DNA of 64,000 nucleotides from Oscillospiraceae bacterium (GTDB taxonomy: Bacteria > Bacillota > Clostridia > Oscillospirales > Oscillospiraceae), in contig JAHHRW010000004.1 in assembly GCA_020025575.1 (NCBI GenBank), forward strand, positions 122,412 through 186,411, written 5' to 3'. A program made the translations under genes and the position numbers. The notes beneath the pieces were generated by a model. That model saw nothing but the letters and a program-made list of their open reading frames with translations, was not told the origin of the DNA and made no database searches. How positions within the stretch are numbered: position 1 is the first letter of the stretch; each line of letters begins with the position of its first letter. This document shows, piece after piece, positions 54,051 through 63,352 of this stretch.

Positions 54051-55112
54051 CTAATCTTCATTTGGTGAATAGAGTGTATAGGGCAGAGAATCAGATAGTT
54101 CAATCAGGGCGTGATTGCGTTCGCCGGCATAGTCAAAATGGATGGATGGGGAACGCAAACAGGTTGCACGCTGCCGAATTGGAAGACTTAAGGTAATGCG
54201 CGTACCGGATTCGTTGGAACGATCCAGTAAAACGGTACCGCCATGGGCAGATGCGGCATTGCGAACCAGGGTCAGTCCCAAACCCAGACCATGTCGGGTG
54301 TCCTCAATGCTGGGTTCCCGTAGAAAACATGAAAATGGGTCTAAAGCGTTTGCTTGATCCAGACCGGAGCCGGAATCGGCGATGGTCAAATATAGAGTGT
54401 TTTTCCTGCGGGTCAGCTGGGCGTGGATATGACCGCCCTTTTCGGTATATTTTAGGGAATTGGATAGAATATTGTAGATGCCGCGCTCCAAACGCTGGCT
54501 GTCAACGAAAGAATAGATAGAGGTGGGCAGATTGGAAAATTCCAGAGTCACACCAACACAGGCACAGTATTCACTGGCCTGGCTAAATAGTTCTTGCAGC
54601 ACGGCAGTTACATCACGCAGCTCCATACGTGGGGTTGCCTGAGAGCCGGCGTCTGACATGTTGTTCACGATCCTGAGAATCTGGTACAGGCCACGGTTCA
54701 TTCTGGCTGCTAGCTCTGAAGTATCCTGCTTGCGATCCTCTGGGGGTGGCAGCTGATCGGAAATGGACATGATTCGATTGAGTGGCTCGCGCAGCTCTTT
54801 GGCCGCAAGGGCCAGAGCCTGCAACTGGCAGTTGCAATCGGTTTCCAATATAAAAATGTGGTGATTCCCGATATTTGTGACAGTGGATTCGTAAGAAGTC
54901 CCTGCTATGGTCAGGCAAAGGTATAGGCAGCCTTGTGTAAAGGCGGTGTATTCCTCGGCACCAATACGGATGAGCGGAGCAACAGGCTGGTTTAAGGGGA
55001 CAAGATGAGCCGCTGCCGCCGAATTGGCATATATAATCAGACCGTCAACGACGCAGAATGCGGGGCGATCGATAAGTTCAAGCATTTGTGTGATATCTGT
55101 GTGGATATCCAT
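54051..55112 (-). CDS. Histidine-kinase-like protein lacking the phospho-acceptor His
   Basis: 353 residues without membrane segments. A PAS-like N-terminal part (about 8-90) leads to a dimerisation helix that reads AKELREPLNRI where kinases have SHELRxPL; Lys105 takes the place of the phospho-acceptor His, confirmed by an AAA codon. The ATPase domain is well kept: N box NILSNSLKY, G1 DSGSGL, G2 HGLGLGLTLV. It could act as an ATP-binding pseudokinase or on another protein. AAAGGAGGG precedes ATG 55112. No response regulator is near. Confidence 0.85.
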   Translation of the reverse strand: MDIHTDITQMLELIDRPAFCVVDGLIIYANSAAAAHLVPLNQPVAPLIRIGAEEYTAFTQGCLYLCLTIAGTSYESTVTNIGNHHIFILETDCNCQLQALALAAKELREPLNRIMSISDQLPPPEDRKQDTSELAARMNRGLYQILRIVNNMSDAGSQATPRMELRDVTAVLQELFSQASEYCACVGVTLEFSNLPTSIYSFVDSQRLERGIYNILSNSLKYTEKGGHIHAQLTRRKNTLYLTIADSGSGLDQANALDPFSCFLREPSIEDTRHGLGLGLTLVRNAASAHGGTVLLDRSNESGTRITLSLPIRQRATCLRSPSIHFDYAGERNHALIELSDSLPYTLYSPNED

Positions 55113-55247
55113 GGAAATCCCTCCTTTTGTGTTAGTATGTACCATTCTATTCAAATGTTGCATCGACAGTAATCGACAAAACTAACATACATATATTACA
55201 GGAACAATCAAGAAATAGCAAGAATATTCATAAGCTGGGGTGAAAAT

Positions 55248-55946
55248 ATGTCAGATCATAGCGATCATAGGCAGCGAGTCAAGGCACGCTTTCGGAAAGA
55301 AGGGTTGGATGGATTTGAGGAAGTCCACGTTCTGGAGCTGCTGTTGTTTTACTGCATTCCTCGAAAAGATACGAATGTATTAGCACATCAGCTGCTGGAC
55401 TATTTTGGATCTTTGACTCAGGTGCTGGAAGCGCCTATGGAAGAATTGGAGAAGGTCCGTGGGATCGGGGAACATGCTGCCACTTTAATCGGACTGATCA
55501 CAGAGATTTCCAGATATTATTTGGTTAGCAAGGCAGCAAATCAGGAAATTCTGAAAACGACTCGGGAATGTGGGCAATATATGGTCCCGTATTTTGTGGG
55601 GCGTCGTGACGAAACGGTATTTCTGTTATGTTTGGACGCTAAATGCAAGGTTCTATGCTGCAAAGAGGCAGGCAGAGGCAGTGTGAACTCGGCGAATGTA
55701 TCGATTCGACGCATTGTGGAACTGGCTTTGGGCGTCAATGCAACGACGGTAATTCTGGCACATAATCATCCAAGTGGAATTGCAGTTCCATCACAGGAGG
55801 ATATTCTAACCACCAAAAAATTAGCGGTGGCTCTTGATAGCGTGGATGTTGTATTAGCAGACCATGTGGTAGTTGCGGATGATGATTTTGTTTCACTGGC
55901 GGAGTCCAATCTGTATCATCCGGATGACTGCCATATGATCATTTAA
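55248..55946 (+). CDS. radC: DNA repair protein RadC (JAB domain)
   Basis: 232 residues: a helix-hairpin-helix part (about 20-90, IGEHAATLIGL) followed by a JAB/MPN metalloprotease-like domain with the zinc motif HNHPSG near residue 170. The RadC name is traditional; a direct role in repair is doubtful in other species. AGCTGGGGTGAAAAT precedes the start, and uvrB begins 12 bases after the stop, which makes an operon with a repair gene. Confidence 0.93.
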   Translation: MSDHSDHRQRVKARFRKEGLDGFEEVHVLELLLFYCIPRKDTNVLAHQLLDYFGSLTQVLEAPMEELEKVRGIGEHAATLIGLITEISRYYLVSKAANQEILKTTRECGQYMVPYFVGRRDETVFLLCLDAKCKVLCCKEAGRGSVNSANVSIRRIVELALGVNATTVILAHNHPSGIAVPSQEDILTTKKLAVALDSVDVVLADHVVVADDDFVSLAESNLYHPDDCHMII

Positions 55947-55957
55947 GGAGAAATTGG

Positions 55958-57922
55958 ATGGATCATTTTAAGCTTGTTTCTGAATACGCCCTGTCCGGCG
56001 ATCAGCCGGAGGCAGTTCAGGGCTTGGTAAATGGCGTAAATTGGGGGCTGCGGGAGCAGACCTTGCTGGGGGTCACGGGTTCTGGTAAGACCTTTACCAT
56101 GGCATCTGTGATTGAAAAGCTAAATCGGCCCACGCTGGTTCTTGCCCATAATAAGACACTGGCGGCTCAGCTCTGTTCAGAATTCCGGGAGTTTTTCCCC
56201 AATAATGCGGTGGAATATTTCATATCCTACTACGACTATTATCAGCCGGAGGCGTATATTGCCCATACCGATACCTATATCGAAAAGGATTCTTCGGTGA
56301 ATGAAGAAATTGACCGTTTGCGCCACAGCGCGACCTGCGCACTGTTTGAGCGGCGGGATGTGATCGTGGTATCTTCGGTTAGCTGTCTGTATGGTCTGGG
56401 CGACCCAATCGACTATAAAAGCATGGTGATTTCTCTGCGTGTGGGGCAGGAGCGCCCGATGGATGAAATCCTAAAGAAACTGGCAGAGATTCGTTATGAG
56501 CGGAATGATGTGGATTTTTCTCGTAATAAGTTCCGCCTTCGGGGAGATACCCTGGAGATATATCCGGCCTACTGGTCTGGAAAAGCCATTCGAGTGGAAT
56601 TCTTTGGGGATGAAATCGACCGCATTGCGGAGATTAACGTGGTGACGGGAATGGCAGAACGCTATGTCGATCATGTGTCAATCTATCCTGCCAGCCATTA
56701 TGTGGCATCTCAGGAAAAACTTGCCCGGGCCATGCGGGATATTCAGCGGGAATGTGACGATCAGGTAGCGTGGTTCCGCTCCCAGAATAAGCTCATTGAG
56801 GCCCAACGAATTGCCCAAAGGACGGCATACGATTTGGAAATGCTGACGGAAATCGGGTTCTGCAATGGCATCGAAAATTATTCCCGGGTGATTCAGGGGA
56901 GAGCAGCCGGGACCCCGCCTACCACCCTGTTGGACTATTTCCCGGATGATTTTCTCATGTTCATTGACGAAAGCCATGTGACACTGCCCCAGTGCAGGGC
57001 CATGTATGCGGGCGACCGGAGTCGTAAGGATGCACTTGTCAATTACGGTTTCCGGCTGCCATCCGCATATGACAACCGGCCGCTGAATTTTGCGGAGTTC
57101 GAGCAGAAAATCAATCAGGTGATTTATGTTTCTGCGACGCCCGGCGATTACGAAAGGAGCCGCTCCGGCCAGACAGTGGAGCAGGTGATTCGTCCTACGG
57201 GTCTTTTGGATCCTGTAATTGAAGTTCGTCCCATTGATGGCCAGATCGATGATCTGATTGGCCAGATCAATGCAAGAACAGAGCGCAATGAGCGTGTGCT
57301 GGTTACGACACTGACCAAGAAAATGGCAGAGGATTTGACAACTTATTTGCAAAAAGCTGGTATCAGGGTTCGTTATATGCACTCAGAAATTGCGGCTATG
57401 GAGCGCATGGAGATCATTCGGGATCTTCGGATGGCAAAGTTCGACGTCCTTATTGGCATTAACTTGCTCAGAGAAGGTCTGGATTTGCCGGAGGTCAGCC
57501 TTGTGGCGATTTTGGATGCAGATAAGGAAGGATTCCTGCGATCGGAAACAAGTTTGATTCAGACCATTGGCCGTGCGGCCCGAAATGCAGACGGTAAGGT
57601 AATCATGTATGCCGATACGGTGACACCGTCCATGCGGGCGGCATTGGATGAAACAGCCCGCCGCCGGGACATTCAGGATGCTTATAACAAAGCTCATGGA
57701 ATCGTACCAAAGACGGTTATCAAGTCTGTTCGCGATCTGATTGAGATTTCTTCGCCCACTGCAGAACGGAAGAGTCGTTCCGGGGTGAAGATGACGAAGG
57801 TGGAAAAAGAACGCGAAATTGCCCGTCTGGAAAAGCAGATGAAGGAGGCAGCGAAGATGATGGAATACGAGTATGCCGCCGTACTGCGTGACCAGATCAT
57901 CGAACTGCGTGGATCGAAATAA
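55958..57922 (+). CDS. uvrB: Excinuclease ABC subunit UvrB
   Basis: Central helicase-like subunit of excision repair, 654 residues. Walker A GVTGSGKTFTMA near residue 40; the damage-probing beta hairpin near 92-120 (YYDYYQPEAYI); motif II FIDESHVTLPQ; domain with TLTKKMAEDLT and QTIGRAARNADG; the C-terminal UVR motif for UvrC contact (KMMEYEYAAVLRDQIIEL). AAGGAGAAATTGG precedes the start. Probably cotranscribed with radC. Confidence 0.97.
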   Translation: MDHFKLVSEYALSGDQPEAVQGLVNGVNWGLREQTLLGVTGSGKTFTMASVIEKLNRPTLVLAHNKTLAAQLCSEFREFFPNNAVEYFISYYDYYQPEAYIAHTDTYIEKDSSVNEEIDRLRHSATCALFERRDVIVVSSVSCLYGLGDPIDYKSMVISLRVGQERPMDEILKKLAEIRYERNDVDFSRNKFRLRGDTLEIYPAYWSGKAIRVEFFGDEIDRIAEINVVTGMAERYVDHVSIYPASHYVASQEKLARAMRDIQRECDDQVAWFRSQNKLIEAQRIAQRTAYDLEMLTEIGFCNGIENYSRVIQGRAAGTPPTTLLDYFPDDFLMFIDESHVTLPQCRAMYAGDRSRKDALVNYGFRLPSAYDNRPLNFAEFEQKINQVIYVSATPGDYERSRSGQTVEQVIRPTGLLDPVIEVRPIDGQIDDLIGQINARTERNERVLVTTLTKKMAEDLTTYLQKAGIRVRYMHSEIAAMERMEIIRDLRMAKFDVLIGINLLREGLDLPEVSLVAILDADKEGFLRSETSLIQTIGRAARNADGKVIMYADTVTPSMRAALDETARRRDIQDAYNKAHGIVPKTVIKSVRDLIEISSPTAERKSRSGVKMTKVEKEREIARLEKQMKEAAKMMEYEYAAVLRDQIIELRGSK

Positions 57923-57924
57923 GG

Positions 57925-57958
57925 ACAAGCCCCTCTGTCACGTGACAGAGGGGCTTGT
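57925..57958. terminator. Perfect palindrome between uvrB and the LtaS-like gene
   Basis: ACAAGCCCCTCTGTCAC is followed directly by its exact complement, a 17-base stem without loop, between two convergent genes. Short T-runs make it a plausible terminator for both. Confidence 0.75.
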
Positions 57959-57968
57959 GTGTAAATGA

Positions 57969-59489
57969 TTATTGGTAAAAATGCTGTGCATAATATTGCG
58001 AGTGTTTGGCAAGCTCTGCGTTAAATTTCTGAAAGCCCATCTGCTCAGACAGAGTAGGCACGGAAGAGAAAAGGTTGGTACCCAGACCCAGCCGGTTGCC
58101 CTCAATTTCACAGCCAATGGCAGCCAGTGTGGTAGGGAACATGTCCAGAGCGACGAAGGATCTATTTTTGGTGGAATTTGTTTGGACAGGGGCGTTGATG
58201 ATACAGTTATACACGTGGCGGTCATAATCGGCATCTGCATTCCGATCGAAATATCCCTGATCCATGGAATTGTGATCGCCTACAATTATGATGGTCGTAT
58301 TTTCGTAGAAGGGCTGCTTTTGCAGCCAAGATACGAAATTAGCTACCTGCCGGCTGGAGCAGGCGATGGACTGCTCGTAGGTTTCTTCCCTTTCGGTTTT
58401 ACAAAGTTTGCATTGATAGCCGCCCACATGGTGGGTATCTACTGTCAGCATAGTGAAAGCGAAAGGTTGGTTTTGAGATGCAATCTTTGTCAGCTCCTGC
58501 TTGGCATATGCAAATAGGTGCATATCTTCCATGCCCCACCATACGAAATAATCCTCCGGGACGATACCGTCTTTTCTGGCGGTATGGATGTCGTAGACTT
58601 TATCGACACCATGAGTCTCAAAATAGGACTTTCTGCCCCCAAAATTGGCATCAGAACCAACCATGAGTGCTTGGTAGTAACCGTTGTCAGCCAAGATACT
58701 ATTGAGGGATGTGACACCGGGCAGGAAGGCGCTGCCGTCCTCTCCATAGTCATTTTGATTTCCGGATGGTGTTTTAAGCGGAATGCCCGAAGTCTGGGAT
58801 ACCATGGAGCCAACTGTCCAACTGGCACCGGATGCCTCGCTGAAACCGCCAACATCAGAATTGTGAGAGAAGTTCGTATTGTCTTTGGCAAGCTGATAAA
58901 GCTCTGGAATCATATTGGCATCCAAAGCACCTCCCAGTTCCTGACTGAGGTAGGATGTTTCCATAGATTCTAGATAAATATAGACAAGGTTCCGTTTTTT
59001 TTCAGGGAACTTAATTGAAACATCCTTTGGATCTATGTACGACTGCTCGAACAGGGGGCCTGTATGGAGATTTGACCAGATATACTGGGGCAGCTGCACG
59101 TCAATGGCTGCCCAGACCAACAAAACGATGGATAGAACACACATGGAGATGCTTTGCAGGATGAAACGCTTTGAATGGAGAAAAGACCGTAGTTTTTCAG
59201 AGCGAAACAAGCATGCCACTGGTAATTTCGGTAATAAAATCTTGATTACCAAAACCATGCAGATGGCTGGCAGTAAGACCCAAAGAACATACTGGATGAG
59301 AAAATCGGATTGTACGCCGCCTATGCTGGAGGATAGTGTAAAGAGAATGGAATCAAATCCAGTTTGCCCATAGACGGAGACATACCATCTTGCAGAAAAA
59401 AAGCAAAGAAATACGACAAAAAGGATCAGACTGGTGATACAGTTACGCAGGGAAAGGTGTTTTCTTTTTTTTAATACTGATGCGTTCAT
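57969..59489 (-). CDS. LTA synthase-family membrane sulfatase
   Basis: 506 residues from ATG 59489 (GGAGCACTC ahead; an ATG five codons earlier is weaker). About five membrane segments lie in the first 170 residues, then an extracellular sulfatase-fold domain: metal-binding Glu in YLESMETS, catalytic Thr in SGASWTVGSMV, and Asp-His in VGDHNSMDQGYF. This is the LtaS/phosphoglycerol transferase layout, so it likely builds a glycerol-phosphate polymer or decorates a membrane glycan. The gene is alone, convergent with uvrB. Confidence 0.9.
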   Translation of the reverse strand: MNASVLKKRKHLSLRNCITSLILFVVFLCFFSARWYVSVYGQTGFDSILFTLSSSIGGVQSDFLIQYVLWVLLPAICMVLVIKILLPKLPVACLFRSEKLRSFLHSKRFILQSISMCVLSIVLLVWAAIDVQLPQYIWSNLHTGPLFEQSYIDPKDVSIKFPEKKRNLVYIYLESMETSYLSQELGGALDANMIPELYQLAKDNTNFSHNSDVGGFSEASGASWTVGSMVSQTSGIPLKTPSGNQNDYGEDGSAFLPGVTSLNSILADNGYYQALMVGSDANFGGRKSYFETHGVDKVYDIHTARKDGIVPEDYFVWWGMEDMHLFAYAKQELTKIASQNQPFAFTMLTVDTHHVGGYQCKLCKTEREETYEQSIACSSRQVANFVSWLQKQPFYENTTIIIVGDHNSMDQGYFDRNADADYDRHVYNCIINAPVQTNSTKNRSFVALDMFPTTLAAIGCEIEGNRLGLGTNLFSSVPTLSEQMGFQKFNAELAKHSQYYAQHFYQ

Positions 59490-59587
59490 GATAGAGTGCT
59501 CCATTATAATTTCTTTCGCACGGTCGTAGCGATGTATCCTTTATCATAGCAGACTATCGTTCCAAAATCAAATAAAAAGTATGAATT

Positions 59588-59617
59588 ATCCCCCTGACAT
59601 AATTATGTCAGGGGGAT
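59588..59617. terminator. 30-base perfect palindrome
   Basis: ATCCCCCTGACATAA and its exact reverse complement follow without a loop, three bases past the DUF1653 gene. No long T-run follows, so it is a terminator with reservations. Confidence 0.6.
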
Positions 59618-59620
59618 GTG

Positions 59621-59839
59621 TTAATCTTCTGTATCGATATACTGAAATCTAGGGCCGGAATAACCATCTCGCTCAACCTGTTCGACCCACATGGACTCAG
59701 GTCTTACCCATATTCCTTGTTCGCCATACAGTGCCCGATAGACCACCATGGTCTCCCTTGTTTCAGAATGGGTGGCAGTGAAGAGCAATTCATACTCATT
59801 TCCTTTGAAATGGCGGTATTTACCAGGTTTTAAAGCCAT
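59621..59839 (-). CDS. DUF1653 protein
   Basis: 72 residues of the DUF1653 family, beginning MALKPGKYRHFKGNEYELL, with HSETRETMVVYRALYGEQ and VRPESMW, which match the family's conserved line. These small cytosolic proteins have no known function. The ribosome site is AGGAATATT, a little weak. It lies downstream of the NodB-like gene on the same strand, but a terminator separates them. Confidence 0.88.
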   Translation of the reverse strand: MALKPGKYRHFKGNEYELLFTATHSETRETMVVYRALYGEQGIWVRPESMWVEQVERDGYSGPRFQYIDTED

Positions 59840-59861
59840 TATAATATTCCTTTCACACAGG

Positions 59862-59888
59862 AAAGGCGCCGGAAACTCCGGCGCCTTT
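59862..59888 (-). terminator. Terminator of the NodB-like gene
   Basis: AAAGGCGCCGGA / TCCGGCGCCTTT stem with an AAC loop. Confidence 0.75.
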
Positions 59889-59892
59889 AAAA

Positions 59893-61314
59893 TTAAGAGG
59901 GAATCTCTCCACGACCAGCGGTGTCCAGCACAGCAGAGGCGTCGAACAAGTCGCTGAAGCTATTGGGATTATGAGCCATTTCAGAACCCGTGACCCAACG
60001 GCGACTTTGACGCGCGTAGCTGTCGGTAATCTGACCCCAGGCGGGGGTGGAATTATCCTGACCAATGAAATACTTAAAGCCAAAGTCTTCCAACACGGTG
60101 TATTGGTTACCGGAATATTCATTGATGTCGTTTCCATAGGGATAGACCAGAATATCCACATTACCCAACAGTGGAGTGACTTCTTTTGTCCACAAACTCA
60201 AATCTTGCTGAATGTCGGTAGAACTGATATCACCGTATCCCACGTTGTCGTAAGTAAAGCAGGCAATATCATATCCGCTCTGACGAACAGCGTTGATGAT
60301 GGGAACAACTGCGGCAACTTCCTTGTCATAAAATTCCTGACTGATTACGGTAGCGGTTTCGGGATCTGTACGGTAGCCGAACAGACCATCATAGCCGGTC
60401 ACAGCGATAACCGCTTTAGCGCCCTTGTAAGAGAAATCTGGGTGTGCATTCACAAATTCGTCCAATATAGGAATCAAATCAAAGGCGCCGGTGACAGTAG
60501 AACCATCAGCTGCTACCATTTCGTTCATTAACTTACCATTTGCATCCACAATCAGCCTGCTTGCAAAGCCTGCACCGTTTTTATCGGCAAGGCCGTCACC
60601 ATCGCTGTCAACCATGTAGGTGTGGTAGTTAACACCATGCTGCGTCAGAACCAGCGGTTTCTTGCCCTCAGGCAGATACAGCGTACCCTTGGTGATGGTG
60701 GTTTGTCCATCTGCACCGGTGGATAAGGGGGCAATTTCATATGGGCTTACCAGAATATAATTGTTATCATATAGCTGCTGCAAAATTGCCTTGAATTCCT
60801 TGGTTGTTACGTAGTTCTCGTTATATTTGCTGCCATAGGTCTCGTCAGCAAGTGCACGGGGAAGATCCTCGATGAGCAGATTAAAGCTCAAGTTGGGAAT
60901 TTTCTCTACATCCGTATAAGGAACCAACTTACTCAGAGATTCGGCATACGCATCATACTTGGCTTTCAGAGTTTCGTTGGTATCGACTCCGGCAGAGTAG
61001 GTCTTCAGAAGGTCCATGGCGGCCTGATAGTCAAAGTGAGAGGCCAGAACATTTGCCTGAGTGATCAGAGAGTCGGCTTCTAGCTGTAGGGATTCACTTG
61101 GGCTAATGGTGGACTCAGTGCTGTTGGGGAGAACTGGTGCATTCGGATTTTTGTGTCGTTTTATGGAACCGAAAATAAAGACTAAAATTAAAATTAAGGC
61201 CAGTGCTGCAATGATTACGGGCAGATAGGCCTCTTTGAAGTCCTGCCATTTTGTGCGCTTACGCCGGCGTCTGGGAGGAGTGGAGCGGATGATATCGTTG
61301 TTGTTTTCTTCCAT
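59893..61314 (-). CDS. Polysaccharide deacetylase-like membrane protein, probably inactive
   Basis: 473 residues: short Arg-rich cytoplasmic start, membrane anchor (about 31-50), a helical segment, then a NodB-like domain (about 140-440). Sequence matches to Clostridial deacetylases are clear (YVTTKEFKAILQQLYDNNYILV, DFSYKGAKAVIAVTGYDGLFGYRT), yet the metal and catalytic sites have changed: the DD pair reads QHG at 225-227 and the HxxxH motif reads CFTYDN at 352-357. So it is probably a binding or structural relative. ATG 61314 follows GAAAGGCAGGG. Confidence 0.82.
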   Translation of the reverse strand: MEENNNDIIRSTPPRRRRKRTKWQDFKEAYLPVIIAALALILILVFIFGSIKRHKNPNAPVLPNSTESTISPSESLQLEADSLITQANVLASHFDYQAAMDLLKTYSAGVDTNETLKAKYDAYAESLSKLVPYTDVEKIPNLSFNLLIEDLPRALADETYGSKYNENYVTTKEFKAILQQLYDNNYILVSPYEIAPLSTGADGQTTITKGTLYLPEGKKPLVLTQHGVNYHTYMVDSDGDGLADKNGAGFASRLIVDANGKLMNEMVAADGSTVTGAFDLIPILDEFVNAHPDFSYKGAKAVIAVTGYDGLFGYRTDPETATVISQEFYDKEVAAVVPIINAVRQSGYDIACFTYDNVGYGDISSTDIQQDLSLWTKEVTPLLGNVDILVYPYGNDINEYSGNQYTVLEDFGFKYFIGQDNSTPAWGQITDSYARQSRRWVTGSEMAHNPNSFSDLFDASAVLDTAGRGEIPS

Positions 61315-61407
61315 GGCAATACCCTGCCTTTCGTGGTAGTTTAGTCCATTATATCGAAAAGGACCATAAATTGCAAGATGCAACCCATAAATCAAATATA
61401 ATTTAAT

Positions 61408-61435
61408 ACCCCCTGTATCCGAGGATACAGGGGGT
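61408..61435 (-). terminator. gdhA terminator
   Basis: ACCCCCTGTATCC / GGATACAGGGGGT stem with a two-base loop, just past the gdhA stop on the minus strand. Confidence 0.85.
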
Positions 61436-61448
61436 AACGAAAAAGCCT

Positions 61449-62798
61449 TTAGAATGCATCGCCCTGCCAAATCATGGCATCAGCAACCTTTAGGAAACCA
61501 GCAATATTGGCACCCACTACCAGATTGCCGGGCTGGTCCACCTCTTGCGCAGCAGCAGCGGCAGAAGCGTAGATATTTTTCATGATTGACTGCAGCTTTG
61601 CATCAACTTCCTCAAAAGTCCAGCTCAGTCGCTGGCTGTTCTGACTCATCTCCAGACCGGAGGTGGCCACACCACCTGCATTTGCAGCCTTTGCAGGTCC
61701 AAATGGAATTCCGGCAGCCTGGAATGCAGCAGTGGCTTCCAGCGTGCAGGGCATATTGGCACCTTCTGCCACATATTTGACGCCGTTTGCAATCAAAATG
61801 TTTGCGCTTTCTTCGTCAAGCTCATTCTGAGTCGCACAGGGCAGCGCAATATCGCACTTGACGCTCCAAATGCCTTTGCAGTCGGGGGTGAAGGTTGCAG
61901 TGGGAACAAAGTCAAGATATGTGCTGATTCTGGCACGGTTGACTTCTTTAATCTGCTTAATGACCTTGTAGTCAATGCCATTGGGGTCATAAATATATCC
62001 AGAGGAGTCACTCATGGCAACAACCTTGCCACCCAGCTCGGTAGCCTTCTGGTTAGCATAGGTGGCCACATTGCCGGAGCCAGAGATGACCACGGTTTTC
62101 CCTTCAAAGGAATCCCCGGCTGCCTTCAGCATCTCATCAGTGAAGTAGCACAGGCCAAAACCGGTGGCCTGCGTACGTGCCAAACTACCGCCATAGGAAA
62201 GTCCCTTGCCGGTGAGTACGCCGGTAAACTCATTGCGCAGTTTCCGATACTGCCCAAACAGATAGCCAATTTCCCTTGCACCGGTGCCGATATCTCCGGC
62301 AGGTACATCCGTGTCTGGGCCAATGTGACGATAGAGCTCGTTCATGAAGGCCTGACAGAACCGCATGATTTCGCCGTCAGATTTGCCTTTGGGATCGAAA
62401 TCAGAACCGCCCTTGCCGCCACCCATGGGGAGACCCGTCAGGCTGTTCTTGAAAACCTGCTCAAAGCCAAGGAACTTCATGATGGACAGATTCACACTGG
62501 GATGGAGGCGCAGGCCGCCCTTGTAGGGACCGATTGCGGAATTGAACTGCACACGATAGCCGCGATTGACCTGGATATTGCCCTGATCATCCGTCCATGT
62601 GACACGGAACATAATGGTACGTTCCGGTTCTACGATACGGTCGATGACCTTGTGCTTTACGATGTCTGGACGGCGTTCTACGATAGGCTCCAGAGAAGTC
62701 AGGACCTCTTCAACCGCTTGCAGAAATTCTTTCTGATCTGGATTGCGCTGCACCAGACCCGCATAAACGCCCTGCAGATATTCATTTTTGATTGCCAT
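61449..62798 (-). CDS. gdhA: Glutamate dehydrogenase, NADP type
   Basis: 449 residues, joining ammonia to 2-oxoglutarate or the reverse. The substrate site PMGGGKGGSDFDPKGKSD near residue 120 and the Rossmann motif SGSGNVATYANQKA near 235 are clear. Length and sequence fit the hexameric NADP-dependent class. ATG 62798 follows AAGGAGTGATCCCT; a start six codons up would cover that site. It has a strong promoter and own terminator. Confidence 0.96.
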   Translation of the reverse strand: MAIKNEYLQGVYAGLVQRNPDQKEFLQAVEEVLTSLEPIVERRPDIVKHKVIDRIVEPERTIMFRVTWTDDQGNIQVNRGYRVQFNSAIGPYKGGLRLHPSVNLSIMKFLGFEQVFKNSLTGLPMGGGKGGSDFDPKGKSDGEIMRFCQAFMNELYRHIGPDTDVPAGDIGTGAREIGYLFGQYRKLRNEFTGVLTGKGLSYGGSLARTQATGFGLCYFTDEMLKAAGDSFEGKTVVISGSGNVATYANQKATELGGKVVAMSDSSGYIYDPNGIDYKVIKQIKEVNRARISTYLDFVPTATFTPDCKGIWSVKCDIALPCATQNELDEESANILIANGVKYVAEGANMPCTLEATAAFQAAGIPFGPAKAANAGGVATSGLEMSQNSQRLSWTFEEVDAKLQSIMKNIYASAAAAAQEVDQPGNLVVGANIAGFLKVADAMIWQGDAF

Positions 62799-62848
62799 AG
62801 GGATCACTCCTTGCATTTTAATGATATGCTGTTCAGCAATTTTTTATA

Positions 62849-62877
62849 ATTATAGTATAATTCGTCCAAGATTGCAA
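62849..62877 (-). promoter_or_regulatory. gdhA promoter
   Basis: TTGCAA (62872-62877) and a perfect TATAAT (62849-62854) on the minus strand, 17-base spacer, about 50 bases before the start. Confidence 0.8.
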
Positions 62878-63006
62878 GGACTAAATGCAGGATTCAACAA
62901 TTAAGGATTCATAAATTGAAGGATTTGCTTCCCAAAATGAATTATTACGGGACCTTATGAGATTTGGAAGGGTTTGTTTTTCAAAAATCGTAATTTCAAG
63001 CGGTGC

Positions 63007-63035
63007 TTGCAAATAAAAGGAAAATGGGGTATCAT
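63007..63035 (+). promoter_or_regulatory. Promoter of the HAD remnant-luxS-mtnN unit
   Basis: TTGCAA (63007-63012), 17 bases, TATCAT (63030-63035), 35 bases before the broken HAD gene. Confidence 0.6.
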
Positions 63036-63069
63036 AGGAAAAACCGTGTCAAAATGAGAGGGTCTGAAT

Positions 63070-63352
63070 ATGTACCAGACCATCCTGCTTGATTTAGACG
63101 AAACCCTAACAGACCCAGGGAGTGATATTACCAACTCTGTCAGGTATGCGCTGGAGCAATTCAAGATCAATCTCACAACTGCCGCAATGTTGGGGGATCG
63201 GGAACACCATATGCCAGGTGACAGGGGAAATGGCATACCCGGATTGGTGTGGACTGCGGTTGCGGGAATCGTCGGGAACTGGAGTCCGCCATAGCCATTG
63301 CGGCAGTGGAGATTTCTCAACAACTCACAATACAACGATTAAGAGGTTCATT
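63070..63352 (+). pseudogene. Broken HAD-family phosphatase
   Basis: The start MYQTILLDLDETLTDPGSDITNSVRYAL is a clear HAD hydrolase N terminus (DxDxT motif), then about 130 residues of the usual domain are missing and the chain resumes at MLGDREHHMPGDRGNGIPG, the last HAD motif. Near 63280 the frame shifts: ELESAIAIAAVEISQQL continues the C terminus in another frame and ends at TGA 63353-63355 region, overlapping the luxS start. So it is an internal deletion plus a frameshift. Confidence 0.75.
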
